Of a DNA stretch of 64,000 bases, positions 1-10,064 are shown piece after piece. The notes below the pieces were generated by a model. It had not been told where the DNA came from and made no database searches. It saw only the letters and a list, made by a program, of their open reading frames with translations. Location: positions 744,001 to 808,000 of the forward strand of contig CAWKHA010000004.1 in assembly GCA_963849365.1 (NCBI GenBank). Reading direction: 5' to 3'. A program made the position numbers and the translations under genes. The DNA comes from CAVQCJ01 sp963849365. Its GTDB lineage: Bacteria; Actinomycetota; Actinomycetes; Prado026. Every line of letters begins with the position of its first letter. Within the stretch, counting starts at the first letter, position 1.

Positions 1-1230
1 GTCGGTGCCGGGCTCGGCGGGCTGCGCGCCGCCGAGCAGCTGCGCACGGCCGGCTACGGCGGCAAGGTCGTAGTCCTCGGCGACGAGCCGCACCTGCCGT
101 ACAACCGCCCGCCGCTGTCCAAGGAGGGGCTGGCGACCGGGCTGGACCACGAGACCGTCGCCTTCCGGCGCAAGGCGTCGGTGGACGACGTCGTCTGGCG
201 GCTGGGCGGCGAGCAGAACACGGTGGTCGGCGTCGACCTGGTCGCGCGCAGCGTGCGGCTGGCGGACGGTGCCGAGCTCGGCTACGACGGGCTGGTCATG
301 GCGACCGGTGTGAGCGCGCGCCGGCTGCCGCTGGACGCACCGCTGCCGTGGCGGCACATCGTGCGCACGCTGGACGACGCGGCGACCCTGCGCGCGCGCC
401 TGACCCCCGGTACCCGGGTCGTGGTCATCGGCGCGGGGTTCATCGGCTGCGAGGTCGCCGCGACGGCCCGCGTGCTCGGTTGCGAGGTCGACGTGGTCGA
501 CCCGATGCCGGTGCCCCTGCAGCGCCCGCTCGGCGTCGAGCTCGGCGAGGAGATCCGGCGCCGGCACGAGGAGTGTGGCGTTCGGTTCCATCTAGGCCGG
601 ACGATCGGGAGCCTGGACGGCGACACCGGACCGCGGCTGGTCACGCTCGACGACGGGACCGGGCTCCCGGCGACCGTGGTGGTCGAGGCCGTCGGCTCGG
701 TGCCGAACGTGGCCTGGCTGGAGGGCAACAACCTGGACCTGTCCGACGGCGTGCTGTGCGACACCGGCCTGCGCGCGGTCGGGCCGGCGGGACCGTGGCG
801 CGACGCGGTCGCCGTCGGCGACATCGCGCGCTTCCCGAACGTGCTGTTCGACGACGTACCGCGCCGCGTCGAGCACTGGAACTTCCCGACCGAGACGGCC
901 AAGCGCGCCGCGAAGGTGCTGGCGGCCGACCTCGCCGCGCGCGCGGACGGCCGGGACAGCAGCGCCGACCCGGACCCGATACAGGCGCTCGGCGACTTCA
1001 CGCCGATGCCGGCCTTCTGGAGCGACCAGTTCGACATGCGGCTGCAGTCCTTCGGTCTGCCGGGGCTCGGCGGCGCCGACATCCGCCTGCTCGAGGGCGA
1101 GCTCACCGGGGACTGCGCGGTCGGCTACCACCGGGACGGGGTGCTGGTGGGCGTGGTCTTCCTGGGCCTGGCGGCACGCTTCTCGCACTACCGCGGGCTG
1201 ATCGCCGCGCGCGAGCAGTCCGGGGTCTAA
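1..1230 (+). CDS. FAD/NAD(P)-dependent ferredoxin reductase-type oxidoreductase (5' partial)
   Basis: The frame is open from the first base, so the true start lies before the window; about 409 codons are visible and the stop is TAA. The first residues, VGAGLGGLRAAEQLR, form an FAD-binding Rossmann loop. A second Rossmann fold, VVVIGAGFIGCEVAA, near residue 140 would bind NAD(P)H. The VAVGDIARFPN segment is the usual second FAD contact, and the C-terminal segment around FWSDQFDMRLQSFG is typical of the reductase dimerisation domain. This layout is that of reductases feeding electrons to ferredoxins of P450 or Rieske oxygenases. No such partner is visible here; it may lie upstream. It converges with hspR, 21 nt apart. 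Confidence 0.85.
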   Translation, partial: VGAGLGGLRAAEQLRTAGYGGKVVVLGDEPHLPYNRPPLSKEGLATGLDHETVAFRRKASVDDVVWRLGGEQNTVVGVDLVARSVRLADGAELGYDGLVMATGVSARRLPLDAPLPWRHIVRTLDDAATLRARLTPGTRVVVIGAGFIGCEVAATARVLGCEVDVVDPMPVPLQRPLGVELGEEIRRRHEECGVRFHLGRTIGSLDGDTGPRLVTLDDGTGLPATVVVEAVGSVPNVAWLEGNNLDLSDGVLCDTGLRAVGPAGPWRDAVAVGDIARFPNVLFDDVPRRVEHWNFPTETAKRAAKVLAADLAARADGRDSSADPDPIQALGDFTPMPAFWSDQFDMRLQSFGLPGLGGADIRLLEGELTGDCAVGYHRDGVLVGVVFLGLAARFSHYRGLIAAREQSGV

Positions 1231-1251
1231 GTCGTTGGCTGCGGGTGGATG

Positions 1252-1596
1252 TCAGCGCGAAGAACGCGGCCGCCACACCACCAGGGCGCCGCTGGTCCGC
1301 TCGGCCTCCACCTGGGCCAGCCGGCGGCGCAGCCGGGCGAGCTCGTCCTCGAGGTCCAGCACCCGCCGGATGCCCTCCAGGTTCACGCCCTCGTTCGACA
1401 GCCGCTGCACCTCGCGCAGCAACGCGATGTCGCGCGCCGAGTAGCGCCGGCCACCGCCAGGGGCGCGACCGGGCACGACCAGGCCGAGCCGGTCGTACGT
1501 ACGGAGCGTCTGCGCGTGCAGTCCGGCGAGCTCGGCCGCCACCGAGATGACGTACACGGGCAGGTCCTCGCCGGGGCTGAAGCCGCTCTCGCTCAT
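1252..1596 (-). CDS. hspR: Heat-shock repressor HspR (MerR family)
   Basis: A 114-residue MerR-type regulator and last gene of the dnaK operon. The N-terminal half holds the winged-helix DNA-binding domain: YVISVAAELAGLHAQTLRTY, then DRLGLVVPGR and RRYSARDIALL. It is followed by a coiled-coil dimerisation helix rich in Leu, Glu and Arg. In Streptomyces and mycobacteria HspR binds the HAIR operator with DnaK as co-repressor; such an operator lies before dnaK at 5408-5430. The ATG overlaps the dnaJ stop as ATGA, so the two genes are translationally coupled. This start gives the family's normal length, while upstream extensions run antisense to nothing recognisable. Confidence 0.93.
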   Translation of the reverse strand: MSESGFSPGEDLPVYVISVAAELAGLHAQTLRTYDRLGLVVPGRAPGGGRRYSARDIALLREVQRLSNEGVNLEGIRRVLDLEDELARLRRRLAQVEAERTSGALVVWRPRSSR

Positions 1597-2804
1597 GCCG
1601 CCCCCGTCCCCCGCCCGTCCCGGCGCGCGGCGCCGGGCAAGCCCGCACGCGGGTCGTCGCCGGCGGTCGCGTCGCGGTACGCCTCGAGCAGCTCCCTGGC
1701 CTTGCCGTCCAGCTTCTGCGGGACCGCCACCTGCACGGTCACCAGCAGGTCCCCACGGGTGCCGTCGCGCCGGGCGGCGCCCCTGCCCTTGACCCGGAAC
1801 GTCCGGCCGTCCGCGGTCCCGGCCGGGATCTTCAGCGTCACCGGCGCACCGCCGAGGGTGGGAACCGAGACCTGGGCACCCATCGCGACCTCGGGGAAGG
1901 TGACCGGCAGCGTCAGCGTCAGGTGGTCGTCGCGGCGACCGAACAGCGGGTGCGCCGTGACGTGCACGACGATGTACAGGTCGCCGGCCGGCCCGCCCCG
2001 CTCGCCGGGGGCCCCCTTTCCCTTCAGCCGGATCCGCTGCCCGTCCCGCACGCCGGCCGGGATGCGGGCGTTGACGGTACGCGTGGACGGCGCCCGGCCG
2101 CTGCCGTGGCAGACCGGGCAGGGGTCGTCGACGACCAGGCCGCGGCCGCGGCAGTCCCGGCAGGGCTCGGCGAACGCGAACCCGCCGGCGTTCCGGCTGG
2201 TCTGCCCGCTGCCCTGGCAGGTCGGGCACACCCGTGGCGTCGTCCCCGCCTTGGCCCCGGTCCCGTGGCAGGCCGCGCACGGCCCCTCACCGGTCAGCCG
2301 CAGCGGCACGGTCACGCCGTCCACCGCCTCGTTGAACGACAGCGTGACCTCGGACTCCACGTCGGCGCCGCGCCGGGCCGCCTGAGCCGACGGGCCGCGC
2401 CCGCGGCCGAACAGACCCCCGAGGACGTCGCCCAGCCCGCCGCCGGCACCACCCCCACCGGCACCGCCGCCGAACAGGTCGCCCAGGTCGAAGCTGACGC
2501 CGCCGGCCCCCGGACCGCCGAAGCCGCCCGGGCCGGCACCGCCGCCGCCGAAGCGCAGGCCACCCGAGCCGAAGAGCGCCCGCGCCTCGTCGTACTCGCG
2601 CCGGCTCTTCTCGTCCGAGAGCACGTCGTACGCCTCGGAGATCTCCTTGAAGCGGTCCTCGGACGCGGTGTCACCCTTGTTCGCGTCCGGGTGGTGGGTG
2701 CGCGCGAGCTTGCGGTAGGCCTTCTTGATGTCGGCGGCGCTGGCCTCCTTGGCCACGCCGAGCACCTTGTAGAAGTCCTTCTCGAGGTAGTCCTTGGTGG
2801 ACAC
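1593..2804 (-). CDS. dnaJ: Molecular chaperone DnaJ
   Basis: A 403-residue type I J-protein that stimulates the DnaK ATPase and presents clients. The J domain is residues 8-72 with HPD at 38-40. A Gly/Phe-rich linker follows (80-135), then a zinc domain with four CxxCxGxG units near residues 176, 193, 215 and 229, and the two C-terminal substrate-binding beta domains. The GTG start lies 3 nt after the grpE stop. Linkage to hspR and grpE marks it as the actinobacterial DnaJ1 type. Confidence 0.96.
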   Translation of the reverse strand: MSTKDYLEKDFYKVLGVAKEASAADIKKAYRKLARTHHPDANKGDTASEDRFKEISEAYDVLSDEKSRREYDEARALFGSGGLRFGGGGAGPGGFGGPGAGGVSFDLGDLFGGGAGGGGAGGGLGDVLGGLFGRGRGPSAQAARRGADVESEVTLSFNEAVDGVTVPLRLTGEGPCAACHGTGAKAGTTPRVCPTCQGSGQTSRNAGGFAFAEPCRDCRGRGLVVDDPCPVCHGSGRAPSTRTVNARIPAGVRDGQRIRLKGKGAPGERGGPAGDLYIVVHVTAHPLFGRRDDHLTLTLPVTFPEVAMGAQVSVPTLGGAPVTLKIPAGTADGRTFRVKGRGAARRDGTRGDLLVTVQVAVPQKLDGKARELLEAYRDATAGDDPRAGLPGAARRDGRGTGAA

Positions 2805-2807
2805 GGG

Positions 2808-3415
2808 CTACCCCTGGTCCGGTTCCGCCACACCCACCCGCGCCGGACGGACGACGCGACCGCCGAACGCGTAACCCGGCTGGTAGACCGCGACGCAGAC
2901 CGGCTCCGCCACGTCGTCGCGGTGCTCGTGGGTCAACGCCTCGTGCAGCGTCGGGTCGAACGCGTCGCCGACGGTGCCGAAGCGCTCCAGGCCGAGCCTG
3001 GCGACCGTACCCTCCAGGGACTCGCCGACCGCCTTGAACGCGCCTTCGAGCTCGCCGTGCTCGCGGGCCCGTCCGATGTCGTCGAGAACCGGCAGCAGCT
3101 CGGCGAGCGTGCCTGCCACCGCGTGCTCGCGCACCAGCTCGCGGTCCCGCTCGACCCGCTTGCGGTAGTTGGCGTACTCCGCGTGGACCCGCTGCAGGTC
3201 GGCGGTGACCTCGGCGACCTTGGCCTCGGTGAGGTCGATGTCGGCCCCGACCCGTGCGGCGTCGGACTCCGCGGACAGGTCGGCCGCGCCGGGCGGCGCG
3301 GGGGCAGGGGATGCCTGCTCGCGCACCGCACCGGTCACCGGGTCGATGCGGCGCCGGTCCGTCACCTTGACCGGCTCCTCGAAGTCGTTCTCGGTGTCCC
3401 GGCCGTGCGGCTCGC

Positions 3416-3419
<4 letters not shown>
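2808..3419 (-). CDS. grpE: Nucleotide exchange factor GrpE
   Basis: A 203-residue protein that exchanges ADP on DnaK. A charged, disordered N-terminal region of about 65 residues leads into the long dimerising helix (VTADLQRVHAEYANYRKR), followed by a short helical bundle and the C-terminal beta domain. The sequence FDPTLHEALTHEH and the ending YAFGGRVVRPARVGV are characteristic. It starts with GTG overlapping the dnaK stop (GTGA), indicating translational coupling. Confidence 0.95.
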
Positions 3420-5305
<1,886 letters not shown>

Positions 5306-5375
5306 GGGTGTGGACCTCCGGGTAGGGAAGAACTCTGTGTGCCGAACAACGAGCACGTATGGTGCTGCTGGGCCC

Positions 5376-5404
5376 ATCATGCATATTGCTGGGCATGTGC
5401 GCAA
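5376..5404 (-). promoter_or_regulatory. Candidate dnaK promoter
   Basis: Read on the minus strand, TTGCGC (5404-5399) and CATGAT (5381-5376) are separated by 17 nt, a reasonable housekeeping-sigma promoter. The -35 element starts 3 nt downstream of the HAIR operator. The leader to the dnaK ATG would be about 65 nt. The -10 is a weak match. Confidence 0.45.
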
Positions 5405-5407
5405 GTC

Positions 5408-5430
5408 AGTTGAGCGTAGTCGGCTCAACT
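5408..5430 (-). promoter_or_regulatory. HAIR operator (HspR binding site)
   Basis: A perfect inverted repeat, AGTTGAGC then 7 nt then GCTCAACT. The known HspR-associated inverted repeat is CTTGAGT-N7-ACTCAAG; the half-site core TTGAG/CTCAA and the 7-nt spacer agree. It abuts the candidate -35 of dnaK, and the repressor gene hspR is the last gene of the operon, so a feedback loop is expected. Confidence 0.9.
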
Positions 5431-5590
5431 CTGTCCAACCCGGACCCCCGGTTTCACACCCGGTGTGGTCGTGACCTGCCGCGTCTACCGGCGTGAGTAC
5501 GACCAGAACGGACGTGAAACCGGCGCGGGCACCGCTCGCTAGGCTGCCGTCTGCCGCAGTGGCACCGGTCCGCGGCGCCTGGAGGAGTCC

Positions 5591-7741
5591 GTGGCCGTTC
5601 GGCTGATCATCGGTCTGCTGCTCACCGCTGCGGCATTCGTGATCGCCGGGCGCCGGCTGTGGATGCTGTACCGACTGGGCCGCTCCGGCCAGGACGTGGC
5701 CAAGCGTCCGGCGGACCCGCGGTCGGCCGTGCAGGCCGAGGCGGTCGAGGTGTTCGGGCAGCGCAAGCTGCTCAAGTGGTCGCTGCCGGGGCTGGCGCAC
5801 TTCTTCACCTTCTGGGGCTTCCTGATCCTCGGCCTGACGATCGTCGAGGCGTACGGCGCCCTGGTCTGGCGCGACTTCCACATCCCGCTCGTCGGCACCT
5901 GGCCGGTGCTGGGGTTCCTCGAGGACTTCTTCGCGGTCGCCGTCCTGGTGGCGCTGTGCGTCTTCGTCGCCATCCGGGTGCGCAACGACCCCGCCCGCGA
6001 GGGTCGCAGGTCGCGGTTCTTCGGCTCGCACACCGGTGCGGCTTGGCTCGTCCTGTTCATGATCTTCAACGTCATCTGGACTTTGCTGCTGTACCGCGGC
6101 GCGCAGATCGACACCGGCAACTTCCCGTACGACTCCGGCGCGTTCGCCAGCCAGTGGGTGGCGGACCTGCTCGCGCCGCTGAGCCAGCAGACCCTCGACG
6201 TGGTCGAGACCGTGGCGATCCTGCTGCAGATCGCAGTCGTGCTCGGCTTCCTGTGCCTGGTCGTGTACTCCAAGCACCTGCACATCTTCCTGGCGCCGTT
6301 CAACGTGTTCTTCTCCCGCCGGCCGAACGCGCTGGGCCCACTGCTGCCGATGTACACCGGCACCCGCCCGATCGACTTCGAGGACCCGGCGGACGAGGAC
6401 GTGTTCGGCCGCGGCAAGGTCGAGGACTTCACCTGGAAGGGCTTGCTGGACTTCGCCACCTGTACGGAGTGCGGACGCTGCCAGTCCCAGTGCCCGGCCT
6501 GGAACACCGGCAAGCCGCTGTCGCCCAAGCTGCTCGTGATGGACCTGCGCGACCACGCGTTCGCGAAGGCTCCGTACCTGCTCGCCGGGGGCGAGGGTGC
6601 CGACGAGGCCGCGCTGGCCGCAGTGCCGGACACCGCGAAGGCCGAGGCCGAGCGCCCCCTGGTCGGCCCGTCCGAGGCCGACGAGCACCGGCACTCGGCG
6701 ACCGGCGGCGTGATCGACCCGGATGTGCTGTGGTCCTGCACGACCTGCGGCGCCTGCGTCGAGCAGTGCCCGGTGGACATCGAGCACGTCGACCACATCG
6801 TCGACATGCGGCGCTTCCAGGTGATGATCGAGTCCTCGTTCCCGGCCGAGCTCGGCGGGCTGTTCAAGAACCTGGAGACCAAGGGCAACCCCTGGGGGAT
6901 GAACTCCTCGGCCCGGCTGGACTGGGCGGCCGAGCTGCCTTTCGAGGTGCGGGTCGTCGACGGCGAGCTGCCGGCCGACGTCGAGTACCTGTTCTGGGTG
7001 GGCTGCGCCGGCGCCTACGAGGACCGGGCCAAGAAGACGACACAGGCGGTCGCGGAGCTGCTGCACCTGGCCGGCGTCGAGTTCGCCGTGCTGGGCGAGG
7101 GCGAGACCTGCACCGGGGACTCGGCCCGCCGCTCGGGCAACGAGTTCCTGTTCCAGATGCTGGCGCAGCAGAACGTCGAGGTCCTGAACGGGATCGGTGC
7201 CAAGAAGATCGTCGCCACCTGCGCGCACTGCTTCAACACGCTGCGCAACGAGTACCCGCAGCTCGGTGGGCAGTACGAGGTGGTCCACCACACCCAGCTG
7301 CTGAACCGCCTCGTCCGGGAAGGGCGGCTGACGCCGGTGGCCGCCGTCGAAGGGGCCCAGTCGATCACGTACCACGACCCGTGCTACCTGGGCCGGCACA
7401 ACAAGGTGTACTCGCCGCCGCGGGAGCTGGTCAGCGCGCTCCCGGGGGTGACCTTCACCGAGATGCCGCGGCACGCGGACCGAGGCTTCTGCTGCGGCGC
7501 CGGCGGTGCGCGGATGTGGATGGAGGAGCGGCTCGGGAAGCGGGTCAACACCGAGCGTACGGAGGAGGCGATCGCCACCGGGGCCTCGGCGGTCGCCGTG
7601 GGCTGCCCGTTCTGCCGGATCATGATCAGCGACGGGGTGGCTTCGGTGCAGTCCGACCTGGAGCGCGAGCAGCAGGTCCAGGTGCTGGACGTCGCCCAGC
7701 TGCTGCTCCGGTCGGTCCGCGGCGCCAGCGCCCGAGGCTGA
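5591..7741 (+). CDS. Membrane-anchored Fe-S oxidoreductase (HdrD/GlpC-like with NarI-like N-terminus)
   Basis: A 716-residue protein. The first ~240 residues hold about five membrane helices resembling the cytochrome b-type gamma subunit of respiratory nitrate reductase. Then come two 4Fe-4S motifs, CTECGRCQSQCP and CTTCGACVEQCPVDI, followed by two CCG-type cysteine-rich domains (FWVGCAG...ATCAHCFNT and DPCYLGRHN...FCCGAGG) as in heterodisulfide reductase HdrD. It probably moves electrons between the quinone pool and an unknown donor; the mycobacterial relative is an uncharacterised iron-sulfur reductase. It starts with GTG preceded by GGAGGAG at good spacing. It is transcribed divergently from dnaK. 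Confidence 0.85.
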   Translation: MAVRLIIGLLLTAAAFVIAGRRLWMLYRLGRSGQDVAKRPADPRSAVQAEAVEVFGQRKLLKWSLPGLAHFFTFWGFLILGLTIVEAYGALVWRDFHIPLVGTWPVLGFLEDFFAVAVLVALCVFVAIRVRNDPAREGRRSRFFGSHTGAAWLVLFMIFNVIWTLLLYRGAQIDTGNFPYDSGAFASQWVADLLAPLSQQTLDVVETVAILLQIAVVLGFLCLVVYSKHLHIFLAPFNVFFSRRPNALGPLLPMYTGTRPIDFEDPADEDVFGRGKVEDFTWKGLLDFATCTECGRCQSQCPAWNTGKPLSPKLLVMDLRDHAFAKAPYLLAGGEGADEAALAAVPDTAKAEAERPLVGPSEADEHRHSATGGVIDPDVLWSCTTCGACVEQCPVDIEHVDHIVDMRRFQVMIESSFPAELGGLFKNLETKGNPWGMNSSARLDWAAELPFEVRVVDGELPADVEYLFWVGCAGAYEDRAKKTTQAVAELLHLAGVEFAVLGEGETCTGDSARRSGNEFLFQMLAQQNVEVLNGIGAKKIVATCAHCFNTLRNEYPQLGGQYEVVHHTQLLNRLVREGRLTPVAAVEGAQSITYHDPCYLGRHNKVYSPPRELVSALPGVTFTEMPRHADRGFCCGAGGARMWMEERLGKRVNTERTEEAIATGASAVAVGCPFCRIMISDGVASVQSDLEREQQVQVLDVAQLLLRSVRGASARG

Positions 7742-7780
7742 GCGCTGGGGGCGCGGTGTCCCTTCCCGGGCAGCCCCTCG

Positions 7781-7850
7781 CCCCGACTGATGCGCGCGTC
7801 TTGGGCGAATGTGGGATCGGGTAGGGCCAAGACGTGCGCATCAGTCGGGG
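7781..7850. repeat. Intergenic palindromic element, copy 1 (long form)
   Basis: Arms of 26 nt (7781-7806 and 7825-7850) pair with two mismatches around an 18-nt loop. The arm begins CCCCGACTGATGCGCGCGTC. It lies 40 nt past the stop of the Fe-S oxidoreductase. The outer part of the arm (CGACTGATGCGCGC) recurs at 21206, 34455 and 56527. As RNA it would fold into a long hairpin and could terminate transcription. Confidence 0.85.
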
Positions 7851-8121
7851 GCCGGGCGACCACCCGGGCGACGTATGGGGGATACGCACCTGACCGAAAG
7901 GTTTAGGTCCGACGGGGTAATCGTGTAGTCCGTACGGGTGATGCCCCGACCACGCTCTGGCATCGCCCCCCTACCGCCGCCACCGTTCGTGATTGCGGGA
8001 TCACCCATCGCAGCCTGTGACGGGAGTGACCGCCCTCGGAAGGGAACCGCGGGGAGGCGGCCCGGACGGGAGGCACGGCGCTCCGGTCGGAAGACCGGGC
8101 GGGGCAGGGGGGAACCTGTCG
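7851..8121 (+). other. Long leader before the subtilisin gene
   Basis: There is no credible gene in this 270-nt stretch. It holds a 10-bp hairpin at 7936-7968 (GGGTGATGCC pairing with GGCATCGCCC, one G-U pair, 13-nt loop) and a purine-rich run (GGGGCAGGGGGGAA) that can serve as the ribosome binding site of the gene at 8122. I compared it by eye with cyclic-di-GMP and cyclic-di-AMP riboswitch cores and found no match. Confidence 0.35.
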
Positions 8122-9981
8122 ATGGCCCAGATCAAGGTCCGGGGAGCGAGCCACCCGGAGCGCATGGCACTCGGGGAGACGTGGGTGCGCAGCCGCTTCG
8201 GCGCCGCAGCAACCGCCGCGGTGGTCGCCGGCCTGCTGCTCGCAGCCGGTCCGGCCGCTCAGGCCTCCGCCTCGACGTCTGCCGCACCGTCCGCCGCCGC
8301 GCTGAGCACCGCCGCCACGATCGACGTACCGGCGGCGGGGGTCGGCCCGCTGGCGACGTACCTGGTCCGCACCCGGCCGGGCCACCTCGCCGACGTCGTC
8401 GCCGCGCTCCGCGCAGCCGGCGTCACGGTCAGCAGCAGTGTGGGGATCGTCGACATCGCCGTCGTCCGGGCGTCCGCCGCCCAGGCCGACGCGATCGCCG
8501 CCGCCCCGCTCGTCGCCGAGGTCACCCCGGACACCGCGGTCCAGCTCCAGAGCGGCACCTACGACCCGTCCACCGACGCGAACTCGATGGCGAGCATCGT
8601 CGACATCCTCCGGGCGGACCAGGCCTGGGCGGCCGGCGCCACCGGCCAGGGCGTCGACGTCGCGGTGATCGACTCCGGTGTCACCCCGGTCGCCGGGCTG
8701 GACGCCGGCCAGGTCCTCAACGGACCGGACCTGTCCTTCGAGTCGCAGGCCGACAACACCCGCTACCTGGACACGTACGGCCACGGCACCTTCATGGCCG
8801 GCCTGATCGCCGGGCACGACGACGCCGTCGCCGACCCGGCCGCCGACAACCAGTACCAGGGCGTCGCACCGGGCGCGCGCATCGTCAGCGTCAAGGTCGC
8901 CGACGCGCACGGCCGCACCGACGTCTCGCAGGTCATCGCGGCGATCGACTGGGTCGTGCAGCACGCCCGTGACCCGGGCATGAACATCCGCGTCCTGAAC
9001 CTGTCGTTCGGCACCGACTCGCTGCAGCCGTACACCGTCGACCCGCTGGCGTACGCCGCCGAGGTCGCGTGGCGCAGCGGCATCGTGGTCGTGGTCTCCT
9101 CGGGCAACAAGCCGAACAACCAGCTCTCCGACCCGGCGGTCGACCCGTTCGTCATCGCAGCGGGCGCGCTGGACACAAACAACACGGTCAGCAAGCGCGA
9201 CGACGCGGTCGCCGGCTTCACCGCTATCGGCAACTCGCGTCGCAGCGTCGACCTCGTCAGCCCGGGCGTGCACGTGCAGGGGCTGCGCGTGCCCGGCTCG
9301 TACATCGACCAGCGCTACGGGGCGACCGGCCGGCTGGCCACCCGCTTCTTCCGCGGCAGCGGTACCTCGGAGGCGGCTGCGCTCACCTCCGGCGTGGTCG
9401 CGCTCCTGCTCAGCGAGCGCCCCAACCTCAGCCCGGACCAGGTCAAGCGGGTGTTGACGAGCACCGGCAGCCAGCCGGCGATCGGCAACCCGTACGGCGC
9501 CGAGACCCCCAACGCCTACCGGGCCCTGTACTCCGGATGGCCCGGACAGTCGACCTCGCAGTACTTCCAGCAGTCGACCGGCACCGGCACGCTCGAGGGC
9601 TCCCGCGGCACCATGCACGTGACCCGCCAAGGGGTCGCGCTGGCCGGGGAGCAGGACATCTTCGGCCACGCCGTCAGCACCGGGGCGCTCGCCAGGGCCG
9701 AGGCCGCCGGAGCGTCCTGGGCGGGCGGGCAGTGGAACGGCGCGACCTGGGCCGGAGCCTCGTGGGACGGGGCGTCCTGGGACGGGGCCTCCTGGGACGG
9801 CGCGAGCTGGGACGGCGCCTCGTGGGACGGGGCGTCCTGGGACGGCGCGTCCTGGGACGGCGCCTCGTGGGACGGGGCGTCCTGGGACGGGGCGTCCTGG
9901 GACGGGGCCTCTTGGGACGGGGCGTCCTGGGACGGCGCGAGCTGGGACGGCGCGGGCTGGGACGGGGGGTCGTGGGAATGA
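8122..9981 (+). CDS. Secreted S8 (subtilisin) peptidase with C-terminal pentapeptide repeats
   Basis: 619 residues. An N-terminal hydrophobic signal (AAVVAGLLLAAGPAAQASA) follows a basic stretch. An inhibitor-like prodomain leads to the catalytic core: Asp184 in VAVIDSGV, His221 in TYGHGTFMAG and Ser416 in GSGTSEAAAL. Residues 529-618 are 18 tandem pentapeptides ending in Trp, mostly DGASW, finishing at the stop with GGSWE. The ATG at 8122 follows a purine-rich run; an upstream GTG in frame lacks such a site. The enzyme should act outside the cell, and the Trp/Gly repeats could anchor it to wall material or a surface. The next gene encodes a cyclic-di-GMP protein in the same direction. Confidence 0.9.
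   Translation: MAQIKVRGASHPERMALGETWVRSRFGAAATAAVVAGLLLAAGPAAQASASTSAAPSAAALSTAATIDVPAAGVGPLATYLVRTRPGHLADVVAALRAAGVTVSSSVGIVDIAVVRASAAQADAIAAAPLVAEVTPDTAVQLQSGTYDPSTDANSMASIVDILRADQAWAAGATGQGVDVAVIDSGVTPVAGLDAGQVLNGPDLSFESQADNTRYLDTYGHGTFMAGLIAGHDDAVADPAADNQYQGVAPGARIVSVKVADAHGRTDVSQVIAAIDWVVQHARDPGMNIRVLNLSFGTDSLQPYTVDPLAYAAEVAWRSGIVVVVSSGNKPNNQLSDPAVDPFVIAAGALDTNNTVSKRDDAVAGFTAIGNSRRSVDLVSPGVHVQGLRVPGSYIDQRYGATGRLATRFFRGSGTSEAAALTSGVVALLLSERPNLSPDQVKRVLTSTGSQPAIGNPYGAETPNAYRALYSGWPGQSTSQYFQQSTGTGTLEGSRGTMHVTRQGVALAGEQDIFGHAVSTGALARAEAAGASWAGGQWNGATWAGASWDGASWDGASWDGASWDGASWDGASWDGASWDGASWDGASWDGASWDGASWDGASWDGASWDGAGWDGGSWE
9706..9975 (+). repeat. In-frame tandem 15-bp repeat (18 units)
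   Basis: Eighteen consecutive 15-bp units encode AGASW, AGGQW, NGATW, AGASW, twelve DGASW, DGAGW and DGGSW. The Ala-Ser codons vary synonymously (gcgtcc, gcctcg, gcctcc, gcgagc), so the peptide is conserved beyond simple recent duplication. The array lies wholly inside the subtilisin gene. Confidence 0.97.
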
Positions 9982-10064
9982 CCGTTCTCCGGAGCACTGA
10001 GCGACCCACTCCCGGCACCTCGTGGACCTAAGGCTCGTTGCGGTTCCGGTCGATCACGCAAGCG

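Noticed and set aside
5306..7474. Very long upstream extension of the dnaK frame on the minus strand
   Set aside because: It is antisense to the Fe-S oxidoreductase, has Arg/Val-rich composition without motifs, and DnaK has its family start at 5305.
7903..9669. Large minus-strand ORF opposite the subtilisin gene
   Set aside because: A high-GC shadow of the real gene; no domain, signal or start site.
9706..9975. Tandem 15-bp repeats considered as CRISPR or satellite
   Set aside because: Units are contiguous with no spacers, in frame with the protease and synonymous in variation; it is a protein repeat. The minus-strand reading (PSQDA-type repeat) is a shadow.
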